Of a DNA stretch of 64,000 bases, positions 11,453 to 22,961 are shown piece by piece. Both the position numbers and the translations under genes were made by a program. Location: contig JAZHRO010000019.1 in assembly GCA_037157565.1 (NCBI GenBank), forward strand, positions 22,135,001 to 22,199,000, read 5' to 3'. The notes under the pieces were generated by a model, which ran no database searches, had not been told where the DNA came from, and saw nothing but the letters and a program-made list of their open reading frames with translations. The number at the start of each line of letters is the position of its first letter. Position 1 is the stretch's first letter. This stretch comes from Thalassia testudinum. Taxonomy: Eukaryota; Streptophyta; Magnoliopsida; Alismatales; Hydrocharitaceae.

Positions 11453-11574
11453 ATCTTAGAGAAGGTATCTCTTAGATCTAAAATATTTGGGATGTCAAAA
11501 ATGACTTTTAAATCATGTGTAGACTTATCTGGTATGTCGAAGAAATTTGGTTGGCAAAATTTCAAGTGTTGGCA

Positions 11575-12302
11575 ATAATGCATGAGAATTTGGTTGACCA
11601 CCATTGGTTTGATCTCAGCGTTTGGAAATTGATTACCCAATTTTGGATAAGGAAAAACCCACTCCTGAAGGCTAAAAGGTGGTGGATGCATAGAATGAGT
11701 GCAACCGCTTTTGTCATGGTTGCATCTTGTTGGCATTATTCAATGTGTTGTTTGATGTATACAACACATCCTCATCCACTGCGAAGGAGCTATGGGAGGA
11801 GTTGGACAAGAAGTATAATACCGAGGACCTTAGTATTGAAAAATACTCTGTCGCAAAATTCTTTAAATTCCAAATGGCTGAGTAAATTGGTATCGGAGTA
11901 GGCACATGAATTTTTGTTATTGCTCCATGGCTTAGCAGAGGCTGAAATGAAGCTTCCTGAGAAGTTTCAAGTTATGTCTATCATTGAGAAATTTCCTAAA
12001 TCTTGGGAAGACTTTAGGATGACTCTCAAGCATAAGAAGGGAAAGATTTCTCTAGATAATTTGATGATAGTCATTACTAATGAGGAAGAGAATAGGAAAT
12101 AAAAATCAAGGAATCTAAGGTGAATGTCATGACATCTATGGGCAAGAATAAAAATAAGAAAAATAAAAATAAAATGAAGGCCAAATCTAAGATCCAGAAG
12201 AAATCTAAGAACAAACCATGTTGGCATTGTGGGCAGGTTGGGCATTGGAAGAAGGATTGTTCTAATAAATCTCAGCAGAAGATCACAGATGAGAATTCTT
12301 AG
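11575..12302 (+). pseudogene. Copia-1 gag
   Basis: This is the nucleocapsid/capsid protein of the element. The frame is broken: an upstream segment (from the MHENLVDHHWFDL region) and a middle segment (LLHGLAEAEMKLPEKFQ, IIEKFPKSWEDF, 11914-12102) lie in different frames. A lysine-rich segment (12120-12230) leads to an intact zinc knuckle CWHCGQVGHWKKDC at about 12219-12260. The matching copia-2 gag (24657-25175) shows that 11575-11900 contains indels and a stop at about 11881. The C terminus ends DENS at 12302. Confidence 0.85.
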
Positions 12303-13552
12303 GTGAATGTGATCACTAAGGAGGCCGGGCTTAATGATGGTTATGTCTCAATAAAAGTAGAACTCTATGTTATTCATGATCCTACTGAATGGCTCATGGA
12401 ACCAATGTACACATTTATATTGATAGATCATTATTTTCTTCCTATCAGACCTGTAGTAGTGGGACTATGAAGATAGGAAATGATTCTGCAGCAAAGGCAC
12501 TGGAATTCAGATGCATGGACTTGAGGTTTTCCTCAAGGCGAGTCTAGACATTGCGTAGGGTGTTGCGTGTTCCTGCCATGAAAAAGAATGTTTTTTCTAG
12601 TTCTTTGTTAGTTAGAGAGGATTTTGAGTTAAACTTTAAATATAATAAATTTGTTATGTTTAGACATGGAATATTTTATAGAAAGGGGTATTTGGCAGAA
12701 TTTGATATATTATTTAGAGTGAGATATGATGTGGATGTATTATCTAAAAATGGTCTAAATAATATTAGTTTTCATTTGATTCAATCTATTTGTAGTAATA
12801 TTAAATCTTGTGATATATGGCATGGTAGATTGGGTCATGTAAATTTCAATTCTTTAGAAAAAATGAAGAAATTAAATATGATTCCTGAACACACCATAAA
12901 TTAAACTAAGCAATAAGAGATATGTGTGCAGGCTAAACAAACTAAAATCCCTTTTCACTCTATTACTAAATATACTGAGATTTTAGATTTGGTGTATATG
13001 GATATCTGCGAGTTTAATGGTGTGCTGACTAGAGACAATAAAAAATATTTTATCACCTTTATATATGACAGTAGTAGATACTGCATGAGTATTTGCTTAA
13101 GTCTAAGGATGAGACATTAAGTAAATTTCTCATCTTTAAGAAAGAAGTAGAAACATAAACTGAGAAAACTCTTAAGAGACTGAGGTCAGATAGAGGAGGT
13201 GAATATATGTCCAAATTATTTGATGAATAGTGCCAAGATTTTGGTATAAATCATGAAGTGACGACCCCATATTCGCTTCAATCTAATGAGATAGCAGACT
13301 GAAAGAATGGAACCCTAACTGACATGGCCAATGCTCTCTTGCAAAGCTCAGGATTACCTACTTACATGTAGGGGGGAAGCTTTGAATACGACATGCCATA
13401 TTCTGAATAGATTTCCCCTCAAGCATAAGGAAAGTAGTTCATTTGAGATTTGGAGAAACAGGAAACTAAGTTTGAAATACCTCAAAGTGTGGGGTTGTCT
13501 TGGAAAAGTGGTTGTCCCAAACACAAGAGGAAGAAGCTTGGACCTAAGATAG
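12303..13552 (+). pseudogene. Copia-1 protease remnant and integrase
   Basis: The protease start (ATEWL region near 12390) has lost the DTG loop that copia-2 keeps: the copia-2 block around GGATACTGGAGC is replaced by CATGGAACC. The integrase N-terminal domain (12551-12904) has WHGRLGHVNF, giving the zinc-binding histidines. The core continues with VYMDICEFNG (first Asp) and an SDRGGEY segment near 13188 (second Asp). At the Glu position the text reads IAD-stop-KN, so Glu is Asp and the next codon is TGA. The last part (NTTCHILNRFPLKHK, WGCLGKVVVP) ends by 13552. Multiple stops are present. Confidence 0.85.
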
Positions 13553-13861
13553 TTGACATGGTTTTTCTGGGTTATGTTGATACTAGCTATGCTTATAGAT
13601 TTTTTGTTATAAAATCTGAGATTGTAGGCATATATGTCAACACTATTGTTGAGCTTCACGATGCTACATTTTTTGAGGATGTCTTCCTTATGAAGATTGA
13701 ATTACCTCAAAATGTGACTTTAGATGATCTAGCCACCACATCTAGTTCTATTCCTGATCAAATGGAAATGATGTCTAATGTGGGGGCTTGTTCTTCCTGT
13801 TCTGAACCTAATTAAGTAGAAAAGTCTAAGAAGTAAAAGACCAAGACTTGTCAAGGATTTG

Positions 13862-14672
13862 AGAAGTGATTTTATTACCTACCAAATTGAGGGCGATCCC
13901 CCCACTTATCATGATGCTATGGCTTATTCTGAAGCTAAGCACTGAAAAGATGCCATTAAGAATGAGATGGACTCAATCATCCTTAATGGTACTTGGGAGT
14001 TGGTTGATTTACCTCCAGGGTGTTCTACTATTGGGTGCAAGTAGGTGTTTAAGAGAAAATTCAGGCTTGACAGATCTATTAAAAAAATACAAAGCTAGAC
14101 TTGTTGCTAAGGGGTTCAAGCAAATAGAAGGAATTGATTACTTCGATACCTATTCTCCAATAACTAGGATAACTACTATCTTGATGCTTATTGCATTGGC
14201 TTCTATTTATGATCTCACTATCCACCAAATAGACGTGAAGATTGTCTTTCTTCATGGCGATCTTGAGGAGGAGATCTATATGGACCAGCCTAAGGGATTT
14301 GTAGCTCCTCGGAATGAGAAAAAGGTTTGCAAGCTTGTTAAATCTTTTTATGGATTGAAACAAGCACCCAAGCGATGGCATGAAAAGTTTGATAAGATTA
14401 TACATTCTTTTGACTTTGTAAGTCACAAATCTGACAAGTGTGTCTATTCTATGATTAAGGGTGATATGTGTATTATCCTATACCTATATGTAGATGATAT
14501 ATTATTGTTTGGAACAAACATTAGAATTGTGAATAAAACTATGTTGTTCTTGAGTAGTAAGTTTGAGATGAAGAATATGGTTGTTGCAAATATGATCCTA
14601 GGCCTCAATCTGATTTGGTCAGTAGAGGGCATAGCCATTTCTCAATCTCATTATGTTGAGAAGGTTCTTTGA
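13862..14672 (+). pseudogene. Copia-1 reverse transcriptase
   Basis: Contains the copia RT signatures ARLVAKGFKQIEGIDYFDTYSP with a stop and frameshift upstream, VDVK-like IDVKIVFLHGDLEEEIYM, FYGLKQAPKRWHEKF and the catalytic YLYVDDILLF. The YVDD box is intact. The usual VFKRK start is preceded by a TAG (14042) where copia-2 has TGG. A frameshift after VEKVL (about 14670) separates it from RNase H. Confidence 0.92.
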
Positions 14673-14673
14673 G

Positions 14674-15475
14674 AAATTTAACTATGAAGATTGCAAGGCT
14701 GTAAGCACTCCTTTTGATTCATCGAAAACTCTCTATAAGAACAAAAGTGGAATCATGTTTCACAACTAAGATATTCATAGATTATAGGAAGATTGATGTA
14801 TTTGGCTAACTGTACTAGACCAGATATTTCTTTTTCTGTGTCTAAGTTGAGTAGATACACAAGTTATCCTGATCATACTCATTGGGATGCCTTAGATCGA
14901 GTACTTAGGTACTTAAAGGGAACTGTTTCCCTTAATTTGCATTATGGTAAATATCCTTCAGTTTTGGAAGGATATAGTGATGCAAGTTGGATCGGTCAAA
15001 TGGAGGATTCCGGGAATAATGGTGTTATAGGGTATGTCTTTACCCTTGGAGGCGGTGCAGTCTCCCGACGGTCTGCAAAACAAACCATTTTAACCTGGTC
15101 TACCTTTAAGGATGATCTATGTGCTTTGCACACCACTGGAATTGAGGCTAAATAGCTAAAGGGACTTCCTACGGAAATCCCTATGGCGGGTAAGCCAATT
15201 CCTGTGATATCTTTGCATTGTGATAGCATGACTGCTATAGCAAAGATTAAGAGTTCAATGTTTAATCTGAAAACAAGGTGACATATCCAAATTAGCCTCA
15301 AGTCTGTAAGGGATTTTGTGTTTCAAGGAGTAATTCCTGTAGAATTTATAGGGTCGAAGGATAACATAGTAGATTCGTTTACTAAAGGACTTGATAGATC
15401 TTTGGTCCTTAAGTTTAGGCTTGGGATGGGATTGAGATCATTAGGAGTTTACCTGCAGTAGCAACCCAACCTAAC
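14674..15475 (+). pseudogene. Copia-1 RNase H
   Basis: RNase H removes the RNA strand during copying. MYLANCTRPDISFSVSKLSRY starts at 14793, followed by HWDALDRVLRYLKG, GYSDASWIG (catalytic-type DAS) and LHCDSMTAIAK. Stops occur at about 15153 and 15280. It ends near the QPNLTEW segment that both copia copies share. Confidence 0.88.
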
Positions 15476-15994
15476 TGAGTGGAGATCCCACAAAGTAAGT
15501 TCAATGTGGTAACAACAAGCTGTATGAGGAACTGGTTGGCACTCATTGTTATATGGTTTTGCATCTAAGTCCAACCCCTGGAAGCCTGAGTGCCTTACGT
15601 TGCAAATTTAGGAAAAACAAAGGCTCTGAATGGGTTCAAGCCTTTATGACAGGATGTGAGTAGTGCATCCTTGGAGAATGCCACCTATGTGAGTGTTGTT
15701 GTGGGCCGCAGGTAAGGGAATAGGGTCTTTCTTCATTACACATGAAACAGGACATGGTGCATGGCCCTTAAGAGCACCAACCTTAAAGATTATCATTAAG
15801 AACTTCATTCTGTTGTCACCACTATACACCCCACATCAAAGGTCTAGAATTCAAGACTAGTTTGACTTTATTCCTGTGGCCCTGAAGGTGAATAACTCAG
15901 GTAAGGATTCAAACCGGAAGGTACCTTTACTGAAAGTAGAGTGTGGTAGCCGAGGAATCTATCGTTGAATTTCAACGATGAATTTGTGGGGGAT
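15476..15994 (+). other. Copia-1 3' leader between pol and LTR
   Basis: About 500 non-coding bases with a clearly similar counterpart at 28549-29064 in copia-2. It ends in the purine tract TTTGTGGGGGA. Confidence 0.75.
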
Positions 15995-16935
15995 TATTGG
16001 ATTTAAGAGCCTAATTACATCAATTGGGATGTAATTGTTATATGGTGACGTGAGGATTCATGTTGAAATTAATTTAAAACTTGGACTACTTTTGCTACGG
16101 ATTTTTAATCTCATGATTTTGACTTGGATTGGTCTATTAAATAGTGTAATTGGTCGACCAATTGTTTTGGTCGATAAATGAATTTAGTTTGGTTAATCAA
16201 TTGGATTGGTCAACCAAATAGTGAAGTTTGATGGACCAGTTGTTTTGGATGATCAATGAACTTAATTGGTCGATCAATTGACGTGTTTCCATAAAATGAA
16301 AATTTCTTTAAACGTCTGGTCGTAGGCTTTATACAAGGGCTACGAGGGGGCTCTCATTTGACACACAATAAAAGCAGAAAAGCTCTCTTTACTCTCTCCC
16401 CCTCTCTCTCGTTCTTGTCTCTCTTTCTTGGTGCATTCGTTCGACATGAGATTTGTAGAAAAATCTCCAATCACTTTTGTTGATCTTGCACAAGGAGATT
16501 AAGAGATCCACGAGAAATTTTTAATTGATCAAACCATTAAATTGATAGATTAATCGAGAATTTGGTTGGAATCCAAATTACCTCAACTTCATTCTCCTGA
16601 GGTGATTTTTGAGAATGTTTAAGATCGGAGTGCGCCGAATCTTTGAGATGGATCGTCGTATCTTGGGAGGAGTTTGTCAGATCCCGATACACTGATATTG
16701 TGGGGGCCGATACATTCTCTAAAGGAAGCTCTTAATGGACACTTTGATCGGAATAATCTTTAACCTTTATTCGTTTTGTTTATTTATGCTATTACATGTT
16801 ATTTATTCTTTACTTTATTTTGAATCTTGCTAAATCATATTTGATTTGCTTGATTTAATATTTTTGATTTATACGAAAATATTGAAAATAGATATATTTT
16901 TATTTATTTATTTCCTATATATATTTATTTTAACA
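15995..16935 (+). repeat. Copia-1 3' LTR (941 bp)
   Basis: Compared with the 5' LTR it lacks about 165 bases (counterpart of about 10465-10625) but has the palindromic module array, including a perfect 16-bp palindrome AATTGGTCGACCAATT at 16148-16163. Ends TTTTAACA, followed by the AAATA duplication. Confidence 0.9.
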
Positions 16936-18014
16936 AAATATGGATCAACACAAATAACATTATTGAGAACAAGAATTATTAAATAAATTTTATTTATTTA
17001 TTTATAATTTTTATGATCCGAATCCCATTTGGATAATATGGGGGAGGAATTGGTCATTCCCTCTACACCAAGATATTGTTAAATAATTGCTTGTATTTTT
17101 AACAAAATTAAATGTAATAGGAGATATTTTGAAAGGAATAGCTTAATTAATTAGGAAACTAGGAATTTTTGTCATATTCTAAAATATTAGAGGTAAAATA
17201 TCTGATAGGTGTATTTTGCAATTAGAGGGGACCACATGAATTCGAGGAAGATGTGAAAATAATTTTTATTATTTAATTTACATTCATATTCATAAATCTT
17301 AATTTTTTTTACATATAAATTTTAAATTAAAAAATATATTCTTAAAATTTTTTTCAAACAATTGAATGGAAAACTTGAGAAGGGAATGGTGCACGTGATC
17401 CTCTTGCCTCACCGTAAACTCCGTCCATGTGCGGTAGGGTTACTCTACCCAGAGAGTAGGAGGAGACGGACGAGTAGGGGGGGGGGGGGGGGGGGGGGGT
17501 GTGGGGGCGGTGTGTGTCGGGATGGGGAGTTCTCGGAATAATACCTCTACAGTAATATTGATATTTTAGCGGTTGAAAAATTAATTTCCATAGCGACAGT
17601 CGACGTTGTCAGAAAGAAAATAAAGAAAAAGAGAAGAACAGCTCGTGCCATCCATTATTACTTAATGGTTTCTAGGGTTATATAGTTGCCAACTATGCCA
17701 ACGCTCCCTCCACAGCCTTGTATTTCATATCAACATCATTACTCTCCATGCAATGGCTTTTGCCATGCATCCCATTTTGGAGTTTCGTTTGATTCAAAGT
17801 CATCAACTCTATTAGAGCATCCCTTATTTTATGAAAACATACAATACCATTATCACCTACGTTACATATGTAAACACCAATGGATGGAGTGTGAAAGGAA
17901 GTCATTGAAGTCAAGGGTGATCACTATATCAGCAGAGTCAAGGGTGAGTTGCCTAGATTGGAAGCATCTTAGGATCCTTGTCATAATTCCAAGTTGAGGT
18001 AGGAAGCAAAATTC
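16936..18014. other. Unassigned AT-rich stretch with G23 run
   Basis: No gene is recognised. The most notable feature is an uninterrupted run of 23 G at 17477-17499, followed by TGTGGGGGCGG. A 103-codon open frame at 17686-17997 has no family motif and I do not call it. Confidence 0.6.
17477..17499 (+). repeat. Homopolymer G23
   Basis: 23 consecutive G residues, then TGTGGGGGCGGTGTGTG. It could form a four-stranded structure, and its length may be a sequencing estimate. Confidence 0.9.
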
Positions 18015-18252
18015 TGTAGTGTTGTGAAGATTTGAAGAATAGAAATTTTATTATTCAATCAAAGAATAAAACATGGAGTTGATCTTTTTTATATAGAGAG
18101 GGATCTAATTTTATTTCTATTAGAAAGGAAATAAATCATATCGCTATCAAATTTCTAATAACCCTAAAATTTATCTCTATAACTTAGAAAGAAACAAAAT
18201 AAGAAAAAGATAATCCTAATTTCTAATTTTCTCTAACACTCCCCTCTAAATT
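18015..18252 (-). repeat. Minus-strand Ty1/copia 3' LTR relic with polypurine tract
   Basis: On the minus strand, AATTTAGAGGGGAG (18239-18252) is directly followed by TGTTAGAGAAAATTAG, the usual copia polypurine tract and LTR start. The LTR runs to ACACTACA at 18015 (224 bp, TG...CA). No internal pol was found on its right, so it is a fragment. The following 18256-18420 is GTTGTTG-rich and could be either its internal end or the start of copia-3. Confidence 0.6.
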
Positions 18253-18599
18253 GGAGTGTGCACACTTAATTGAGTGATGGTGAAGTGGCCTTGTTGCTGT
18301 TAGGTGTTGTTGGCTACTGCTATGTGCAACTATTGTTGCTATTGTTGTTCTTATGCTAGGTCTCGTGGTTGCTAGTACTCGTGTACTTGCCATGGTGCTC
18401 GTGACAAGGATTTCTTAACAATGGAAGTGGTTGGTGCCTCCCCTATCGTGCTTGATATCGTCTCTCCTATGGTGCTTGGGATTGTTTCCCTGTATTTATC
18501 AATATATCTTTTGGCCATCATTGTGTCAGTTTATGGATGGTCTACATATACATGTCTACACACGAAATCTAGTGGTGTAGCCTTTGTTGTTGACAAGTT

Positions 18600-19640
18600 T
18601 GAAGCATAGGGTCAAGCAATGATAGTTAATCGTGGACAGTGGGTGATAGACTCGTGAGCGTCTATCCATCTTACAAGATACTAGTCCATTACAGGCATCA
18701 CGACAGGTCAGACATATAACATAGATATAAGTGACAAATGGTTCTAGCTCTCCAATTACCATTGTTGGTGGCGTACAGTTTTCATCTCAGTTATAGTTAC
18801 CAAAGATACATGATGCTTTAGAATTTCCCATGAGTCTTTTATCTGTCAGTAGACTCTGCAAAGGCATGAAGTGCCGAGTTATTTTTTATGAGCACCACTA
18901 CTATTTTCAAGACAAGCACAAATGATATCATTGGTGAAGAAGTTGAGAAAATGGGTTATATTGTCTCAATACCTAGCCCATCACAGTATGTAGGAGAAGC
19001 TTCCATCTCTACTGATTTACTCTTTTGGCATCATCATCTGGGTCATTCATCTTTTGGAAAGATACGAAAAGTGCTTTCAGATTTATTTACTGGTGCGAAT
19101 TTGATTGCGAGGCGTGACAATTGGGAAAGCATCATTGTACTAGATTTCCACGTCACATTGAAGGGTTAAGTTCTTCCCCCTTTCATCTTATACACTGTGA
19201 CATTTGGGGACAGGCACATGTTAGTAGTACTAGAGGGTATAGATACTTTATTATCCTTGTTGATGACTATAGTCAGACTACTGGGTTTTTCTTATGAAGA
19301 ATTGGCTAGAAATTCTTCAGATTGTGAAATGTTTCTTTGTTGAGTTATAGACACCTTATTTAGATATTCTATAGTGACAATGCTCTGAAGTTTATGCAGA
19401 TAGACTTATAGTCCTTTGCAGAGAAGGGTATCATACATCAGTCCTCATGTGCACACATCTCTCAATAGAATAAAGTGGTAGAGAGGAAGCTCAAGCATAT
19501 ACTAGACATTATTAGGGCCCTTCTTGTCTTTATGGAGGCGCCCAAGAAATTTTGGCAAGATGTAGTGCTGACGTCTACATGTCTCATAAATCGAGTTCGT
19601 TCTTCCATGTTACTTAGCAAGATTCTCTACTAGGTTTTAG
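18600..19640 (+). pseudogene. Copia-3 protease remnant and integrase
   Basis: The protease loop reads WVIDS-stop-ASIHL near 18640-18672: the Gly of DSG is TGA. The integrase zinc domain has FWHHHLGHSSFGKI (19022-19065). The core shows HLIHCDIWGQAH (first Asp, about 19170-19205), then RYFIILVDDYSQ. A second Asp segment (DNALKF) appears near 19377 and a VVERKLKHILD segment near 19472-19505 keeps the Glu. Frames change several times. Confidence 0.8.
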
Positions 19641-20990
19641 ATCCAAAGTCAAATCAAGCCTACCTGTTTCTTCCATGCATTTGGCTGACCGGAATAAATT
19701 CTCCCCACAACTAGTGAAGTGCATTTTCTTAAGATATTCTCAGACACAAAAGGGCTATTGGTGCTTTGATATAGTAAATAGAAAGTATATTGTAACTGTT
19801 GATGCTACATTCTTTGATAATGTTCTCAACTTCTCGAATGAGGGGTATAGCATTGATCTTACTCCTAGAGAGGCATAGGTCTATTATAGACGAGAGGCAC
19901 CATCTTCACAAACTCCTTTACCTACAACACTTGTTTCCTCCTTTGAGGATTGTAGTACCCGGACATCACATTCAATTTGCGAGAAAGAACCAAAATAACA
20001 AACCCATTGCTCTCAGAAAGTCCATCCGGTCTTGTACCTTGCATTTGATGTCTCATTACACCTCCACTTCACATTTGAATCATAAGCTGTAGTAGTTTAC
20101 TAGTGCTCTTACTAGTATAGTTGTTCCATGTGACTATGCTAAAGCCTCTCAGGACCCACATTGGAAGGAAGCTATGGATGAAGAAGAAATGAGAGTGTTG
20201 ATCTCTCGTGGTACATGGGATCTTGTGTTGTGTCCTAATGCCACCTTGGTGGACTGCAAGTGGGTGTATATGACGAAATATCTTGTTGATAGCACCGTTG
20301 GTAGATTCGAGGCGATATTGGTGTACTCGAGTATATGGTGTTGACTATTTTGAGATATTCTCACCTTTGGCCTGTGTATAATCTATTTGAGTCATCATGT
20401 TTGTTACAATGAATAAAGAATGCCTTTTTATATGGCAATCTCATAGAAGAAGTATATATGTAGCAGCCCCCAGGATATGAGACTCAAGAAGAGTATGTTC
20501 GCAGATTGAGAAAGTCTATCTATGGCCTTAAGCAAAGTCCTAGAACATAGTTTGAGAGATTAAGTTCTGAGGTGATGAAAATTTGCTTTAGGTGGTCTTT
20601 TGTAGATCATTCTAGTTTCATGAAGTATTATGTAGGTGGGATTGTTGGCTTGGATGTCTATGTTGATGATATGATGTTGGTCGGGGACGATATTGATGGC
20701 ATTTAGGAGACAAAGGATTTCTTGCACAAGACTTTTGCCACTAAGGATCTTGGGCAATTAAGACAGTTTCTAGGGATAGAAGCTGAATGACAACAAGGTG
20801 GTGTTGCCTCGTCTTAAAGAAAGTATGCTCTTTAGATTCTAGAGGAAGTTGGGATATTAGGTAGTAAGACATCTGGCATGCCTATTGAGCAAAAGAAGAG
20901 GTATACATTGCTTGAATGTGATCCACCTTTTGAAGATATTCATCATTACAAGAGTGTTGTAGGGAAAGTTCTATACTTGATAATTACTTG
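19640..20990 (+). pseudogene. Copia-3 reverse transcriptase
   Basis: The post-integrase segment FLRYSQTQKGYWCFD (19730) leads to RT: DPHWKEAMDEEEMRVL (20153-20200), GTWDLV, CKWVYM, then a frameshifted stretch, LRKSIYGLKQSP (20506-20540) and DVYVDDMMLVGDD (20656-20694) with the YVDD box intact. LGQLRQFLGIE follows at 20747-20780. Stops replace Trp and Gln in several places. Confidence 0.85.
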
Positions 20991-21399
20991 GCCAGATATA
21001 AGTTTTGTAGTGAGCAGGGCTAGCTAGCTTATGGATAAATCATCTTATAGTCATTGTCATGATGTATGCCTAATACTAAAATATCTAAATGGGACTCCTG
21101 GAAAGGGTTTACACTATAAAAACAACTCCATAGACATCATGTCCTACTAAGAAGTAGATTATGCAAGTGCCATCAAAGATAGGAAATCCACCACAAGTTA
21201 TGCGATTTTCCTCAAAGGAAATCTTATTTCCTGGAGAATCAAGAAACAAATATTTGTGGCTCGATCCAACACTAAGGCTAAGTACAAAACCATGATTCAT
21301 ACAACATGTGAAGTCATGTGGATCATCTCCTTCTTGAGTGACCTAGGACTTAATGTGCAGACTCCTATTCCCATGTATTGTGATAATAAGTTAGCCACC
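20990..21399 (+). pseudogene. Copia-3 RNase H, 5' part
   Basis: WPDISFVVSRAS (20990), LKYLNGTPGKGLHY (21080), DYASAIKDRKSTT (21150-21190, RNase H acidic segment), LISWRIKKQ and PIPMYCDNKLAT before the LINE-A poly-T. The C-terminal part lies at 34449-34643. Confidence 0.85.
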
Positions 21400-21414
21400 T
21401 TTTTTTTTATAGAA

Positions 21415-22960
21415 AAACTAGGAGTAAATTTGATTCATCCTCCAATCCTTGGAGGCTATCAAAACGAGGCAGGGGGACCATACCAAAACCTACCTATACA
21501 AGAAAACGGACCATGACTCGTGGCTTATTACAATACAAAAAGGAAAACAACTAATAGCAAAACCTCCCAACAAGATCAGGAGCTACAAAGACATAATATA
21601 AGGCATTTGAATTTTGTCCAAATTAAGAAGCCCTACAATCCGACGATGAAGCTAAAGCAACGAACTAAAGCATCTCCAATAGCCTTCCCCGAAACCCACA
21701 ATATAAAAGGCAGCATTATTCACCATTGGGTGAACATATGTCATGGATTGAATCTTCTAAAAATGGGATCGGAGGATAACAAAATGCCATTTAGCCTGCC
21801 AAGCAACTTGAAGCTTACCAGCCCACCAATAATAGAGCAATGTGGATTCCATCTCAACCTGGAGAGAGTCAAAAGTAAAGCAAGAAAGAGCATGAATGAT
21901 AGAATGGATGACGGAAATTTCCAGAGACATCCTATTGAACTTAGCAGCTGTAGCCAAAACAAAGTTCATAAGATGATCCCGAATAATCCAACCCAAAAAA
22001 GTGTAATCCCTTTCCCTAAAAGTAGTTACATTAATTTTAAAACCCATAGTAGGACGGACCTAACTAAGAACAAGACTAGTGGGATGGGTAGACTTAAGCC
22101 ACTTAGCCATTTGCAAATCCCTCCAATTTTTGAGTAAGAAATGGTGAAGATTAGATATCATAAGAGCATCATTTCTGATCTTATTCCTAACCAACCAGAC
22201 ATTAAACTAAATACAACATATCAACCCCTTAATGGAGGTCTCATGCCTCAACGTAGAAGTGTCTAACATGATGTCAAAAAAAGAGGAAGGATCCACACGG
22301 TTGAGATAATTAGATGAGAAGGTCCAATCAGTGATTTTATGAACCAACTGACTATAAGAAAAGAGGTGAGAAATAGTTTTAGATGTAGGGTAAATGGGGC
22401 AACAATTACATTTAGATACCAAAGGGATCCCTAATTTAGTGATGTTGTCATCCATCGGAAACCTGAGTTTGAGAATTTTCCAAGCACAAAGGGAGATCCT
22501 AAGGGGGTGCTTTAGATTCCAACTATTTTTGTCAGAAGGTATCATCATGGAGTCTCTAAGCATCAATTTATATGTTGAGGAAATTGAAAAAGTTCCAGAA
22601 GAGACAAGGATCCAAATGGGGGTGTCCTTTTGATCATCCAAGGTGATATTGGAGATTTCAGCATAAGTATTAGGAGGATTAGTCAAAATAAAAGGAATTT
22701 TAGGGAGCACATCTAAAGCCTTCTGGACCATTATAGGTTGAACATTAGAATCATCAGGGATGAAGTTTCTAAGGGGGGAATCCCAATCCACAAGTCAAAC
22801 CAGAAATCAACTTTACCCTCATAAATCTCCCAGCGAATAAACAGTTTCATATCACTATAGGCTTGCAAGAGAAGATGAAATTGAGAAGGAAGAGAGATAT
22901 CAGAATGAACTAACACGACCCTCATAAGATTAGTATAGACAAATTCTCCAAAGAGCATAT
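21415..22960 (-). pseudogene. LINE-A ORF2 C-terminal part (zf-RVT and RNase H-like)
   Basis: The region downstream of RT. At 22207-22791 the protein has GTFSISSTYKLM, LRISLCAWKILKLRFP and a CNCCP segment, matching the zinc-ribbon-like zf-RVT domain of plant LINEs. At 21757-22047 a degenerate RNase H-like stretch (GFKINVT, GWIIRDH) follows. The 3' untranslated end runs to the poly-A at 21400. Broken by stops and frameshifts. Confidence 0.75.
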
Positions 22961-22961
22961 T

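Larger units (their letters stand above)
10379..16935 (+). mobile_element. Copia-1: complete but decayed Ty1/copia element
   Basis: LTRs at 10379-11452 and 15995-16935 are flanked by a perfect 5-bp duplication AAATA (10374-10378 and 16936-16940), so this is one intact insertion. The internal order gag, protease, integrase, RT, RNase H is the copia order. It is the same family as copia-2 (23567-30013), with near-collinear sequence including about 500 bases between pol and the 3' LTR. Many stops and the loss of the protease active site make it inactive. A GTGGGGGA purine tract (15986-15993) precedes the 3' LTR, whose first bases are TA instead of TG. Confidence 0.93.
18256..21399 (+). mobile_element. 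Copia-3, first segment (protease to RNase H), interrupted
   Basis: An older plus-strand Ty1/copia element without a visible 5' LTR or start of gag. It continues at 34449-34648 and 44567-44800 after two insertions are removed. Reading across the gap, CDNKLAT (to 21399) joins IFASSLVYHQRTK (from 34449) in the same frame, as the family expects for RNase H. It has many stops and is more decayed than copia-1 or copia-2. Confidence 0.85.

Noticed and set aside
17686..17997. 103-codon open frame in the unassigned region
   Set aside because: No recognisable motif on either strand and no supporting context; left as non-coding.
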